A stretch of DNA of 64,000 bases from Colwellia psychrerythraea. Its GTDB lineage: Bacteria > Pseudomonadota > Gammaproteobacteria > Enterobacterales > Alteromonadaceae. Under the pieces are notes generated by a model. That model searched no databases and had not been told where the DNA came from. It was given only the letters and a program-made list of their open reading frames with translations. The position numbers and the translations under genes are program-made. The stretch is from the NCBI RefSeq assembly GCF_000764185.1, contig NZ_JQEC01000039.1, forward strand, positions 62,001-126,000, in the 5' to 3' direction. Positions 47,971 to 55,838 of the stretch are shown piece after piece (within the stretch, counting starts at the first letter, position 1; every line of letters starts with the position of its first letter).

Positions 47971-48918
47971 TTAACTATTCTCCTGGCATTTTATTGCAGC
48001 AGCAATAACTAATTGCCTGAACCAAATATGGCTAGCATCATGGTGAAGTAAAGGGCTCCAGATCATTTTTAATTCTATATCAGGAATGTCAAATGGAGGC
48101 TTTACAATAGTATAATTACTGTCATTCTTGTGCAAAAGAGCTGCTTTTGTCGGTAAAGTGGCAATTAAGTTATCTTCATAAGCTAGTTGCATAGCAACGT
48201 GATAATTACGAGTGAAAACCTTTATGTCACGTTTCTTGCCTAATCGAGCAAGCGCTTCATCAACCCAACCTAGTTTTTGAACATCTTTGGGGTCCATACC
48301 CACACCCACACCAAAGCCTGTTTTTGAAACCCATACATGTTTGGCGCCTAAATAAGCATTTAAATTAAACTTACTAACTAAAGGACTATCTGCACTTAAT
48401 AAACAAGAAAAAGAGTCACGCCAAATGGCTTTTTGATGGAAAGATTGTGGTAATTCATCAAAGCGGTTAATCGCCATATCAATCTTACCCGCTTCAACGT
48501 CATGAAAGGTTACATCACTGGGGGTCATAATATCGAGCGTAATATTAGGAGCAACTTCGTTTAATGCTTTTAATAGAGTAGGGATCAGTGTTGATGCTGC
48601 GTAATCACTGGCCATGATTCTAAAAACACGTTGACTGTTAAATTCGTTAAACTCTTCTTCCCCTTGTAAAGCCTCTTCTAATTCAAGCAAAATTTTACGA
48701 ATACTTGGTGCTAACGATCGAGCTCGTTCTGTGGGAACCATGCCATCAGAAGTACGTACCAAAATAGGGTCGTTAAATAATGTTCTGAGTCGTTTTAAGC
48801 CATTGCTCATTGCTGGTTGAGTAATGTTAAGTTGGCTTGCTGCCCGAGTAACATTTTTCTCACGCAATAATACATCTAAATAAATAAGTAAATTTAAATC
48901 AATTTTAGAAATATTCAT
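47971..48918 (-). CDS. LysR-type transcriptional regulator (lrgAB operon)
   Basis: A 315-residue LTTR. The winged helix-turn-helix is in IDLNLLIYLDVLLREKNVTRAASQLNITQPAMSNGLKRLRTLFNDPILVRTSDGMVPTERA; the effector-binding domain follows from about residue 90 (RVFRIMASDYAASTLIPTLL). It is the first gene of the operon with lrgA and lrgB and lies divergent from aceA. In Gram-positives the LTTR CidR controls cidAB in response to acetate or pyruvate overflow; a similar role here is inference. The shared promoter region with aceA carries a LysR-box palindrome 124 bp upstream of this gene's start, so it may autoregulate and control aceA. Confidence 0.9.
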   Translation of the reverse strand: MNISKIDLNLLIYLDVLLREKNVTRAASQLNITQPAMSNGLKRLRTLFNDPILVRTSDGMVPTERARSLAPSIRKILLELEEALQGEEEFNEFNSQRVFRIMASDYAASTLIPTLLKALNEVAPNITLDIMTPSDVTFHDVEAGKIDMAINRFDELPQSFHQKAIWRDSFSCLLSADSPLVSKFNLNAYLGAKHVWVSKTGFGVGVGMDPKDVQKLGWVDEALARLGKKRDIKVFTRNYHVAMQLAYEDNLIATLPTKAALLHKNDSNYTIVKPPFDIPDIELKMIWSPLLHHDASHIWFRQLVIAAAIKCQENS

Positions 48919-49042
48919 GTCGTTAATGGCTCTCTCAATAAATATAAGTCAGGTAGATATAAGCTAAATGTAGGGCTAATTCAATGAGTTTTTACCATTT
49001 AACTGATAAAACTGGTCGATAAGTGCCATAAATATGTTTGTA

Positions 49043-49059
49043 CATTCATACTGTGAATG
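49043..49059. promoter_or_regulatory. palindromic operator candidate between LysR and aceA
   Basis: CATTCATACTGTGAATG: arms CATTCA and TGAATG around TACTG, with T-N11-A geometry. It differs by one base from 46815-46831 upstream of glcB. It is 189 bp before the aceA start. Confidence 0.6.
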
Positions 49060-49143
49060 CTAGTTATTGTGATTATATATTTTAAAAATACCCTAGCCAT
49101 GAGTTATTGTTTTTGTAGTCCGGTATGAAAGCTTACTTTTTGA

Positions 49144-49160
49144 CATTCATTCTATGTATA
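49144..49160. promoter_or_regulatory. degenerate third copy of the palindromic motif
   Basis: CATTCATTCTATGTATA matches the operator above at 13 of 17 positions, keeping the left arm CATTCAT. It is about 90 bp upstream of aceA and could be an activation half-site. Confidence 0.35.
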
Positions 49161-49247
49161 CGAACATCAGGGTGAGACGTTAACAGTCAATACTAATAAC
49201 TATTTATAACGATAACTTTATCTACAACAAGACTTTTGGAGAATGAT

Positions 49248-50831
49248 ATGTCTAACTATCAAAGTGCAATAGAAGCGGTTAAAGCAATTAAAGAACAAGC
49301 AGGTAGCTCTTGGGATGCTATTAACCCTGAGTCTATTGCTCGTATGCGAGCACAAAACAAATTCAAAACGGGTTTAGATATTGCTCAATATACGGCAGAC
49401 ATTATGCGCCGCGATATGGATGCTTATGATGCAGATAGTTCTAAATATACTCAGTCTCTAGGTTGCTGGCATGGTTTTGTTGGCCAACAGAAAATGATTT
49501 CTATTAAGAAACATTTTGATGGTAAAACAGATCGTCGTTACTTGTACCTTTCAGGTTGGATGGTAGCTGCACTTCGCAGCGAGTTTGGTCCTCTTCCTGA
49601 TCAATCTATGCATGAAAAAACGTCAGTGGCTTCTTTGGTTGCAGAACTTTACACTTTCCTACGTCAAGCGGATGCACGTGAATTAGGTGGTCTTTTCCGT
49701 GAGTTAGACAAAGCAAGTGAAGGCGACAAAGCCGCTATCCAGGAAAAAATTGATAATCACGTTACTCACGTTGTACCTATTATTGCCGATATCGATGCGG
49801 GTTTTGGTAATGCAGAAGCGACTTACCTAATGGCTAAACAAATGATTGAAGCGGGTGCTTGTGCGCTTCAAATTGAAAACCAAGTTGCTGATGAAAAGCA
49901 ATGTGGCCATCAAGATGGGAAAGTAACGGTTCCTCATGCTGATTTTCATTCTAAGATCCGAGCATTGCGTCACGCTTTCCTAGAGCTAGGTATCGACAAC
50001 GGTATTATCGTTTCTCGTACTGATTCTGAAGGTGCTGGTCTTACTAAAGAAATTGCAGTGGTTAAAGAGCCGGGCGATCAAGGTGATATTTATAACTCAT
50101 TCTTAGACGTTGAAGAAATTGACGTAGCTGATATGCAAGAAGGCGATGTATGTTTCAACCGTGACGGTAAGTTAGTGCGCCCTAAGCGTCTACCTTCTGG
50201 TTTATACCAATTCCGCCAAGGTACGGGTGAAGAGCGTTGTGTCTTTGATAGTATCGAAGCAATTAAAGCCGGTGCTGATCTGCTTTGGATTGAAACGGCG
50301 ACACCCAACGTTGCTGATATCACGGCAATGATGAATGAGGTACGTAAAGAAATCCCTAATGCGAAACTCGTTTACAATAACAGTCCATCATTTAACTGGA
50401 CGTTAAACTTCCGACAACAAGCATTTGACGCCATGGTTGCTGAAGGAGCTGATGTATCTAGCTACGTTCGCGCTGATTTGATGAATGTAGATTATGATAA
50501 TACTGAATTAGCGACTGCAGCTGATGATAAAATTCGTAGCTTCCAAGCTGATACCTCACGTGAAGCGGGTATATTCCATCATTTAATCACGTTGCCTACG
50601 TATCACACCACTGCATTATCTGTAGATAACTTAGCGAAAGAGTATTTCGGTGATGCAGCTATGCTAGGTTATGTTGAAGGAGTACAACGTAAAGAAATTC
50701 GTCAAGGTATCGCCTGTGTTAAACACCAAAATATGTCAGGCTCTGACATGGGTGATGATCACAAAGAATACTTTGCGGGTGAAAACGCACTTAAAGCAGG
50801 TGGCGAAAAAAACACCTCTAACCAGTTTTAG
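49248..50831 (+). CDS. aceA: isocitrate lyase
   Basis: Splits isocitrate into succinate and glyoxylate, the committing step of the glyoxylate shunt. A 527-residue enzyme of the longer isocitrate lyase group seen in Pseudomonas and marine gammaproteobacteria (E. coli AceA is 434). Landmarks: SLGCWHGFVGQQKM, VVPIIADIDAGFGNAEATYLMAKQMIEAGACALQIENQV, the catalytic loop KQCGHQDGKVTVP (KKCGH in many homologues), DNGIIVSRTDSEGAG, YNNSPSFNWTLNF and GYVEGVQRKEIRQG. I choose ATG 49248: GGAG at 49238-49241 is its ribosome-binding site, and a TTG at 49236 falls inside that site. Cytoplasmic; forms a shunt with glcB on the other side of the LysR operon. Confidence 0.96.
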   Translation: MSNYQSAIEAVKAIKEQAGSSWDAINPESIARMRAQNKFKTGLDIAQYTADIMRRDMDAYDADSSKYTQSLGCWHGFVGQQKMISIKKHFDGKTDRRYLYLSGWMVAALRSEFGPLPDQSMHEKTSVASLVAELYTFLRQADARELGGLFRELDKASEGDKAAIQEKIDNHVTHVVPIIADIDAGFGNAEATYLMAKQMIEAGACALQIENQVADEKQCGHQDGKVTVPHADFHSKIRALRHAFLELGIDNGIIVSRTDSEGAGLTKEIAVVKEPGDQGDIYNSFLDVEEIDVADMQEGDVCFNRDGKLVRPKRLPSGLYQFRQGTGEERCVFDSIEAIKAGADLLWIETATPNVADITAMMNEVRKEIPNAKLVYNNSPSFNWTLNFRQQAFDAMVAEGADVSSYVRADLMNVDYDNTELATAADDKIRSFQADTSREAGIFHHLITLPTYHTTALSVDNLAKEYFGDAAMLGYVEGVQRKEIRQGIACVKHQNMSGSDMGDDHKEYFAGENALKAGGEKNTSNQF

Positions 50832-50865
50832 TTAGTTTCGATTAGTTCCCGAACCAACTGATGAC

Positions 50866-50889
50866 AAAACCAGCCGTATGGCTGGTTTT
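50866..50889 (+). terminator. terminator after aceA
   Basis: AAAACCAGCC and GGCTGGTTTT with a GTAT loop, 35 bp after the stop codon. Confidence 0.88.
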
Positions 50890-50946
50890 CTATTTATATG
50901 GATAATTTTTATTGCCTAAAGCAAGGCAAAGTGATTATAGATAATA

Positions 50947-50982
50947 AAAAAGGCTGTCTTCATCATTGAAGAACAGCCTTTT
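50947..50982. terminator. second terminator-like hairpin after aceA
   Basis: AAAAGGCTGT pairs with ACAGCCTTTT, with CTTCA/TGAAG continuing inside past one unpaired base. A/T tracts flank both sides, so it can act in both directions, perhaps for the DUF481 gene on the minus strand although that gene stops 280 bp away. Confidence 0.7.
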
Positions 50983-50993
50983 GTGTTAATGAG

Positions 50994-51244
50994 CCTAACT
51001 AACCTGAACTCTGGATAAGCAGCACTTGCTCAATATCCCTTTTATCCGATTTTCAGCGTTAAAACGTCGATAAATAACCCGTTATTCATAAACGTTTTGT
51101 CTTGATTATCGAATAAATTGAATAAATCGAAACATTGATAGAGTATATCACTACTTAATCTTGTAAGTTTTGTTGCTAATAACCTAAGTTATTGTTTTTA
51201 CTTAAATATAAAGTACTCATTATCCAGGATTCAGGCTAACTAAG
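50994..51244. mobile_element. MITE-like non-coding element with terminal inverted repeats
   Basis: The left end CTAACTAACCTGAACTCTGG then ATAA (to 51018) is repeated inverted at 51220-51244 (TTATCCAGGATTCAGGCTAA then CTAAG). The 25-bp ends agree at 19 positions, with a core CCTGAA-NN-CTGGATAA. The interior, about 200 bp, is AT-rich with no open frame. Pieces resembling its end and interior occur at 8246 and 9778. It has the size and form of a miniature inverted-repeat element; no target duplication or parent transposase is visible, so mobility is inferred. It fills the gap between aceA and the DUF481 gene. Confidence 0.45.
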
Positions 51245-51264
51245 TCAAAGCTGTTAAGCAAAAA

Positions 51265-52068
51265 TTAGAAGCTATAAACTAGCGTCACAGAGGTTTCAGT
51301 ATTAGTATTTTCAAAACCTTCCTCTACTTCAGTATCGTAATCAACACGAAAAGCGAATTTAAACTGTAATGATTCAATTAGCTTGGTTGTTAGTGAGGTT
51401 TCTGATTTGTAGACACTGTTTTTATCAGACTCAAATGCTTGCTTAGCAACAAAGTATTGTTTAAATTCAACAAAATCATTGATTTGTTTAGTATATAACG
51501 CTTGCGCTTGTACAATCGCAGCTGTTTCACTACTTTCAAGAATTGCCGCGTCTGTTGCTGTTGCTGGCATAGCGCGAATAACATCGTATTTTACACCAGG
51601 ACCAATATCTGCGAAAAAGGAGCTAGTTTCAGTTTCCATCCAGTGACGACCCCAACCAAAAGAAGCTGACGTTTGGTATTCAAAACTACTGAACTTATCT
51701 TGTTCATAATAAGCACTGCCGTAAAGGTAGTTTTTACCACCTTCTTCTAATGAGTAATTAGACTGACCAAGGATATCCCACTTATTATCAGTGCTCTCAA
51801 AAGAATCTTTACCCGTATCTTCGTCTTGAGTTTCAAGCTTTTTAGCAAGGGCATTAAATGCCAATAGATTTAGCCATTGCCCACTTTCATGTTTAATATT
51901 TAGAGCTGCTTTGATATCACCACTTTTGGTGTTGCCTGTTTTAAATAAAAAGCCAAGTTCAGCTGATACAGTTAACTCAGGTTTTTCTTCTGCAGTTTCT
52001 TCAGCCAGGGCATATTGACCTGATAAAGGCAATAAAAGCAGTGCAGCAATCGCTATTTTAGATTTCAT
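51265..52068 (-). CDS. DUF481 outer-membrane-type protein (YdiY-like)
   Basis: A 267-residue exported beta-barrel-like protein. Signal peptide KSKIAIAALLLLPLSGQYALA then EETAEEKPELTVSAELGFLFKTGNTKSGDIKAALNIKHESGQW, the DUF481 start pattern (SAELGF, TGNT). Alternating strands continue to the C-terminal phenylalanine (TSVTLVYSF), an outer-membrane barrel signature. ATG 52068 is preferred: AAGGAT lies 7 bp before it, whereas the first ATG at 52074 overlaps the ribosome-binding site. Function of this family is unknown; E. coli YdiY is acid-induced. The gene stands alone. Confidence 0.85.
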   Translation of the reverse strand: MKSKIAIAALLLLPLSGQYALAEETAEEKPELTVSAELGFLFKTGNTKSGDIKAALNIKHESGQWLNLLAFNALAKKLETQDEDTGKDSFESTDNKWDILGQSNYSLEEGGKNYLYGSAYYEQDKFSSFEYQTSASFGWGRHWMETETSSFFADIGPGVKYDVIRAMPATATDAAILESSETAAIVQAQALYTKQINDFVEFKQYFVAKQAFESDKNSVYKSETSLTTKLIESLQFKFAFRVDYDTEVEEGFENTNTETSVTLVYSF

Positions 52069-52295
52069 GTTCATCCTTAAAAAATGATTATTAATCGATT
52101 AAAATGTAGGGGGATTAAATTTTCCGCGATCCTATCAAATTTTGGCCATTCAGCCAACTTGTAAAGCCTTTGTTAATGCAAATAAGCTCTTAAGTTTTAT
52201 GTTTTCGAAGTAGATCAGCCAATTAGCCTGCCAAAGTCACCATTATTTACATTTATGCAGATTAAACATCAGGAAAGAAAACTTAACTTAAAGCT

Positions 52296-52601
52296 TCATT
52301 CATCACGACAAAACTTCTCCTGCAAAACCTCTAACAAGTCTGCAATTTTAGGGTTAGCGATACGATAGAATATTGTTTGAGATTGTCGTCTAGTAGTCAC
52401 TATATCGCTTTCTCTTAATTTTGCTAAGTGCTGAGAAAGTGCTGATTGTGAAAGGTCTATACGCTGGTTTAAATCACCAACGGTGAGTTCACTTTCGCTT
52501 AAACAGCAGAGGATCATTAATCGGTAGGGGTTGGAAAGTAGTTTTAAAATCCCAGCGACTTCCAAGGCATTTTCTAACAGTTTCTCTTGTTCGGAATTCA
52601 T
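52296..52601 (-). CDS. ArsR-family regulator, probable persulfide sensor (YgaV/BigR-like)
   Basis: A 101-residue winged-helix dimeric repressor: ILKLLSNPYRLMILCCLSESELTVGDLNQRIDLSQSALSQHLAKLRESDIVTTRRQSQTIFYRI. It has Cys32 (in LCCL, after the first helix) and Cys98 (in KFCRDE near the end), the two positions that I recall as the dithiol switch of YgaV, BigR and SqrR, which respond to sulfane sulfur or H2S. Cys33 is extra. The divergent downstream genes are a DUF2892 membrane protein and a rhodanese, the same content as E. coli YgaP, supporting a sulfur role. Twin palindromes lie in the intergenic region. No metal-binding histidine cluster typical of metal-sensing ArsR is seen. Confidence 0.88.
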   Translation of the reverse strand: MNSEQEKLLENALEVAGILKLLSNPYRLMILCCLSESELTVGDLNQRIDLSQSALSQHLAKLRESDIVTTRRQSQTIFYRIANPKIADLLEVLQEKFCRDE

Positions 52602-52660
52602 CAGCCGTCCTTGAGTATGGGGCTCTGTAGTCAGAAAATTATTTTATACTTGCTTTGTAA

Positions 52661-52706
52661 ATTAGTAAAGGCTAATGTATGATTTTGAATATTAGAAAAT
52701 TCTAAT
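52661..52706. promoter_or_regulatory. pair of 16-bp palindromes, probable ArsR operators
   Basis: ATTAGTAAAGGCTAAT (52661-52676) and ATTAGAAAATTCTAAT (52691-52706) share arms ATTAG and CTAAT with a 6-bp spacer, and their starts are exactly 30 bp apart, about three helical turns. They sit between the ArsR gene and the divergent DUF2892 gene. Binding by the adjacent repressor is inference. Confidence 0.65.
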
Positions 52707-52806
52707 GTGTTGGTTTTAATGTACAGGTTTAGGTTTTGACTACAGATTAATAACAGCCAATGGCTATGCTGTAAAAACCTATGCATATGAATTATGAGGA
52801 AACAGC

Positions 52807-52998
52807 ATGACCATAAACGAAGCGTTAAGACTTACCGCCGGTATTTTTATTTTATTAACACTCTATTTAGCCGTGAATTATAGTAACGATTGGCTTTGGT
52901 TTACTGCTTTCATTGCCACTAATTTAATACTTTCATCTTTCACTAAGCTTTGTTTTATGATGTCAGTGTTTAGGAAGCTGGGCTGCAAAGAGGATTAA
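52807..52998 (+). CDS. DUF2892 small inner-membrane protein
   Basis: A 63-residue membrane protein. MTINEALRLTAGIFILLTLYLAVNYSNDWLWFTAFIATNLILSSFTKLC is the DUF2892 pattern: two hydrophobic helices around a short loop with ND-WLWFTAF, ending in RKLGCKE. E. coli YgaP carries the same kind of membrane segment fused to a rhodanese; here it is a separate gene followed, 95 bp later, by a separate rhodanese. The ribosome-binding region ATGAGGAAAC directly precedes the ATG. Probably transports or anchors a sulfane-sulfur relay under control of the divergent ArsR protein; inference from context. Confidence 0.85.
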   Translation: MTINEALRLTAGIFILLTLYLAVNYSNDWLWFTAFIATNLILSSFTKLCFMMSVFRKLGCKED

Positions 52999-53093
52999 AA
53001 CCCTTTTAAATGTTTGCGTGCAGTTAATCACAGTGAATAACTGAATTTTCTTAGCGTTAACTCGTTTTTACAAACTTTAAAATGAGAATTAAT

Positions 53094-53441
53094 ATGTTGA
53101 AAACAATACCTGAACTAGTAAAGCAAGCACGTGAATCTTTGCTTGAAATAAGTATTGAAAAAGCCTTATCACTGTCTAAGCAAGAAAATAGTGTCATTAT
53201 TGATGTACGAGAGCCTAACGAACATGCTCAAAATTCAGCACAGGGTACGATCAATATTCCTCGTGGTTTACTTGAAATGAAAATGTTGCAAATGTACCCC
53301 AATGAAAATCAATTTATATATTTACATTGCGCGACAAGCGTACGAGCTATTTTTTCTGCGGAGCAATTAAAGCGAGTAGGTTATCTTAACGTGGCTGTAA
53401 TTACCTCAAGCTTAGATGATATTTGCAAGGCTTGCAGTTAA
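53094..53441 (+). CDS. single-domain rhodanese-like protein
   Basis: A 115-residue rhodanese. VIIDVREPNEHAQNSAQGTINIPRGLLE gives the conserved Asp-Val-Arg-Glu entry loop, and YLHCATSVRA holds catalytic Cys79 in a six-residue loop (C-A-T-S-V-R) as in single-domain thiosulfate sulfurtransferases that carry persulfide. The C terminus ends ICKACS with two more cysteines that could relay sulfur or form a disulfide. I prefer ATG 53094, with GAGA upstream; ATG 53082 would add four residues. No signal peptide; cytoplasmic. Second gene of a probable DUF2892-rhodanese-DsbA unit opposite the ArsR regulator. Confidence 0.85.
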   Translation: MLKTIPELVKQARESLLEISIEKALSLSKQENSVIIDVREPNEHAQNSAQGTINIPRGLLEMKMLQMYPNENQFIYLHCATSVRAIFSAEQLKRVGYLNVAVITSSLDDICKACS

Positions 53442-53518
53442 CGCTTTGAGCTGATTTTAGTGCTAAATACGCAGTGAGAATTACCGGTAATTAGACCAAT
53501 AATAAATAGGAAAGAACC

Positions 53519-54178
53519 ATGAAAACCCCAGTGGTATTAGATTATTACAGTGATATTTTATGTGTTTGGGCATGGGTCGCACAAAGGCGCATTGAAGAAC
53601 TTAATGATAAGTTATTGGGTAAAATTGAAGTGCGTTATCATTACCTTGATGTGTTTGGTGATGCTGGTAATAAAATCCCAACACAGTGGGCCGAACGAGG
53701 AGGATATTCGGGCTTTGCAAAACATGTCAATGACTCAGCTGAACCTTATCCTGATGCAATGATAAACCCTGATATTTGGCATAAAGTTCGCCCCAAAACT
53801 TCGGCTAATGCTCACTTAGTACTTAAAGCTATTGAACTCAGATATAGCAAAGAAAAAAGTATTGAAATGGCATTATTAATTCGCCAAGCGTTTTATATTG
53901 ATGGACAAGATATTGGCCAATTAAACCTATTGTTTTTCTTACTTGAGGGCGCAGGTATTGATAAAGAACTTATCAAAAAGGCGCTAAATGATGGCAGTGC
54001 AATGGCTGCACTAATGGCTGATTACCAACAGGCAAAAGTTTTATCTTTGAAAGGTAGCCCATCTTATATTATTGATAATGGTAGACAGGTACTTTATGGC
54101 AATGTAGGTTATCGGGTGCTGTTAGCCAATATTGAAGAGCATTTAAAACAGCCGACGGAAGAAGCTAGTTGGTGTTAA
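53519..54178 (+). CDS. DsbA-family thioredoxin-fold oxidoreductase
   Basis: A 219-residue DsbA-like protein without a signal peptide, hence cytoplasmic. The active-site region DYYSDILCVWAWVAQ has Cys15 but Ala18 in place of the second cysteine of CxxC. A cis-proline motif (LKGSPSYIID) is intact, and a helical insert fills residues 60-160. The only other cysteine is the last residue (SWC), which might resolve Cys15. The family groups with FrnE-like and 2-hydroxychromene-2-carboxylate isomerase proteins, some of which act on glutathione. It follows the rhodanese gene by 77 bp. AGGAAAGAACC ribosome-binding region. A perfect stem-loop lies 23 bp after the stop. Confidence 0.82.
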   Translation: MKTPVVLDYYSDILCVWAWVAQRRIEELNDKLLGKIEVRYHYLDVFGDAGNKIPTQWAERGGYSGFAKHVNDSAEPYPDAMINPDIWHKVRPKTSANAHLVLKAIELRYSKEKSIEMALLIRQAFYIDGQDIGQLNLLFFLLEGAGIDKELIKKALNDGSAMAALMADYQQAKVLSLKGSPSYIIDNGRQVLYGNVGYRVLLANIEEHLKQPTEEASWC

Positions 54179-54201
54179 ATGCTAAAAAATAGTGTTCGGT
54201 T

Positions 54202-54236
54202 ATCAGTCGATGAGCATAACGTGCTCATCGACTGAT
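54202..54236. terminator. 15-bp perfect stem-loop between the DsbA-like gene and lysA
   Basis: ATCAGTCGATGAGCA and TGCTCATCGACTGAT with a five-base loop, between two convergent genes. On the minus strand a T-run follows some 20 bp later; on the plus strand the T-run is short. Confidence 0.72.
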
Positions 54237-54250
54237 GGTTTCAGTAAACT

Positions 54251-55513
54251 TTACAACCAGCTTGGGGTAATATCTTGTTTAATAATGTCTTCATAACTAG
54301 GACGTTTTCTTACTATGGCAAACTCATTACCTTTAACCATCACTTCAGGGACTAGCAAGCGGGTATTGTAACTAGACGACATAACCGCGCCATAAGCACC
54401 GCTGCTCATAATCGCGATCAAATCCCCTGCATCAGATTGGTGTACTTCTCTGGCTTTAGCAAAAGTATCTCCGGTTTCACATACCGGGCCAACCACGTCA
54501 TAAGTTTTTAAAACATTACTGCTTTTATCAACGGCAATAATCTGATGATATGCTTCATACATACTTGGTCTGATCAAATCGTTCATACCGGCATCTAGCA
54601 TTAAAAATTGTCGTTCTTCACCTGTTTTTACAAACACCACACTAGAAACAAGAATACCGGCATTACCTAAAAGCGAGCGACCGGGTTCAATAATTATTTT
54701 GCAATTAAGGTGACTCAGTTGTGCTGTTACCATATCGGCGTAGGTCTGTTTACTTGGGATGATTTCATCTAGATAAGTAATACCTAGTCCACCGCCGACA
54801 TCAACAACACTGATGTCATGGCCGTCAGATCTAAGGTCAATAACTAGCTCAGCAATACGTTTATAGGCTTCTGCAAAAGGTGCCAAGCTGGTTAACTGTG
54901 AACCGATATGTACATCAACACCCTGAACTTTGATACCGGGTAATGCAGCGGCTTGTTTATAAGCCAATCGAGCTTTTGAAATGGGTACACCAAACTTGTT
55001 TTCTGCGTTGCCAGTAGATATTTTTGCATGGGTTTGCGCACAAACATCAGGATTTATGCGAAAAGCAATCGCAGCCGTTTTATTTAATGATGTAGCTACT
55101 TTTGATATTAATGCTAACTCTGGTTCAGACTCAACATTAAATTGCAGAATATCTAAAGATAAGGCATAGCTGATCTCTTCAAGTGTTTTAGCAACACCGG
55201 AATAGACAATTTTATTTGCTGGAATTCCAGCAGTAATCGCTCGGCGAATTTCCCCCATAGAGACTACATCTGCACCTGAGCCCAATTTTGCTAAGGTAGC
55301 AAGCACAGCTTGATTACTATTCGCTTTAACGGCATAACAAATTAATGCATCTTGAGTGCTAAATGCCCTCTGATAATCTTGATAATTTGTTTCAATGGCA
55401 GTACTTGAATAGCAATAAAAAGGCGTTTGTATCTGTTTGGCAATATCGCTAATAGCAATACCTTCAACATACATATGGTTATTTTGGTGCGGGAAGTAGC
55501 TAACTGGTGTCAT
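54251..55513 (-). CDS. lysA: diaminopimelate decarboxylase
   Basis: Converts meso-diaminopimelate to lysine, the last step of lysine synthesis. A 420-residue PLP enzyme. Lys63 in ICYAVKANSN binds PLP; GADVVSMGEIRRAI, GGGLGITYLDE, EPGRSLLGNAG, the GPVCETGDTFA loop with the active-site cysteine, and SSGAYGAVMSSSYNTRLLVPEVMV complete the fold and dimer site. I choose ATG 55513, since TPVSYFPHQNNHMYVEG resembles known LysA starts; a TTG at 55537 would add eight residues. No lysine riboswitch or LysR gene precedes it. It converges on the DsbA-like gene. Confidence 0.94.
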   Translation of the reverse strand: MTPVSYFPHQNNHMYVEGIAISDIAKQIQTPFYCYSSTAIETNYQDYQRAFSTQDALICYAVKANSNQAVLATLAKLGSGADVVSMGEIRRAITAGIPANKIVYSGVAKTLEEISYALSLDILQFNVESEPELALISKVATSLNKTAAIAFRINPDVCAQTHAKISTGNAENKFGVPISKARLAYKQAAALPGIKVQGVDVHIGSQLTSLAPFAEAYKRIAELVIDLRSDGHDISVVDVGGGLGITYLDEIIPSKQTYADMVTAQLSHLNCKIIIEPGRSLLGNAGILVSSVVFVKTGEERQFLMLDAGMNDLIRPSMYEAYHQIIAVDKSSNVLKTYDVVGPVCETGDTFAKAREVHQSDAGDLIAIMSSGAYGAVMSSSYNTRLLVPEVMVKGNEFAIVRKRPSYEDIIKQDITPSWL

Positions 55514-55838
55514 AGAATAATCGTGGGTATTGAGCAAAGATAATATTAATCAATTTATGCTAACTGGCCCCACTATTCAAGGGGCTAAATGTAATAATGG
55601 CAAGCTAAAAAGTTATAGCTCATAACTTGAATCGACTAGAACAGGTGCTTTTTTGCTATTTTTAATCGGCCAATAGATGAATCTAATAGGCTTACTATCA
55701 AGCAATTGTTTATAGGTGGAAGGTAAACCTTGTATATTTAGCCTCAAACTTAGTTGTTAGTTCAGCCATTAACTCAGTAACCGACTCAGTAATTATTGGC
55801 GGTTACTTCGCTAGGTTTAGCACTATTTTTACGCTAAT
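55514..55838. other. intergenic region upstream of lysA
   Basis: 325 bp with no credible gene. A small GGCCCC/GGGGCT hairpin is at 55566-55586. It lies between two minus-strand genes and contains the lysA promoter; nothing else stands out. Confidence 0.55.
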
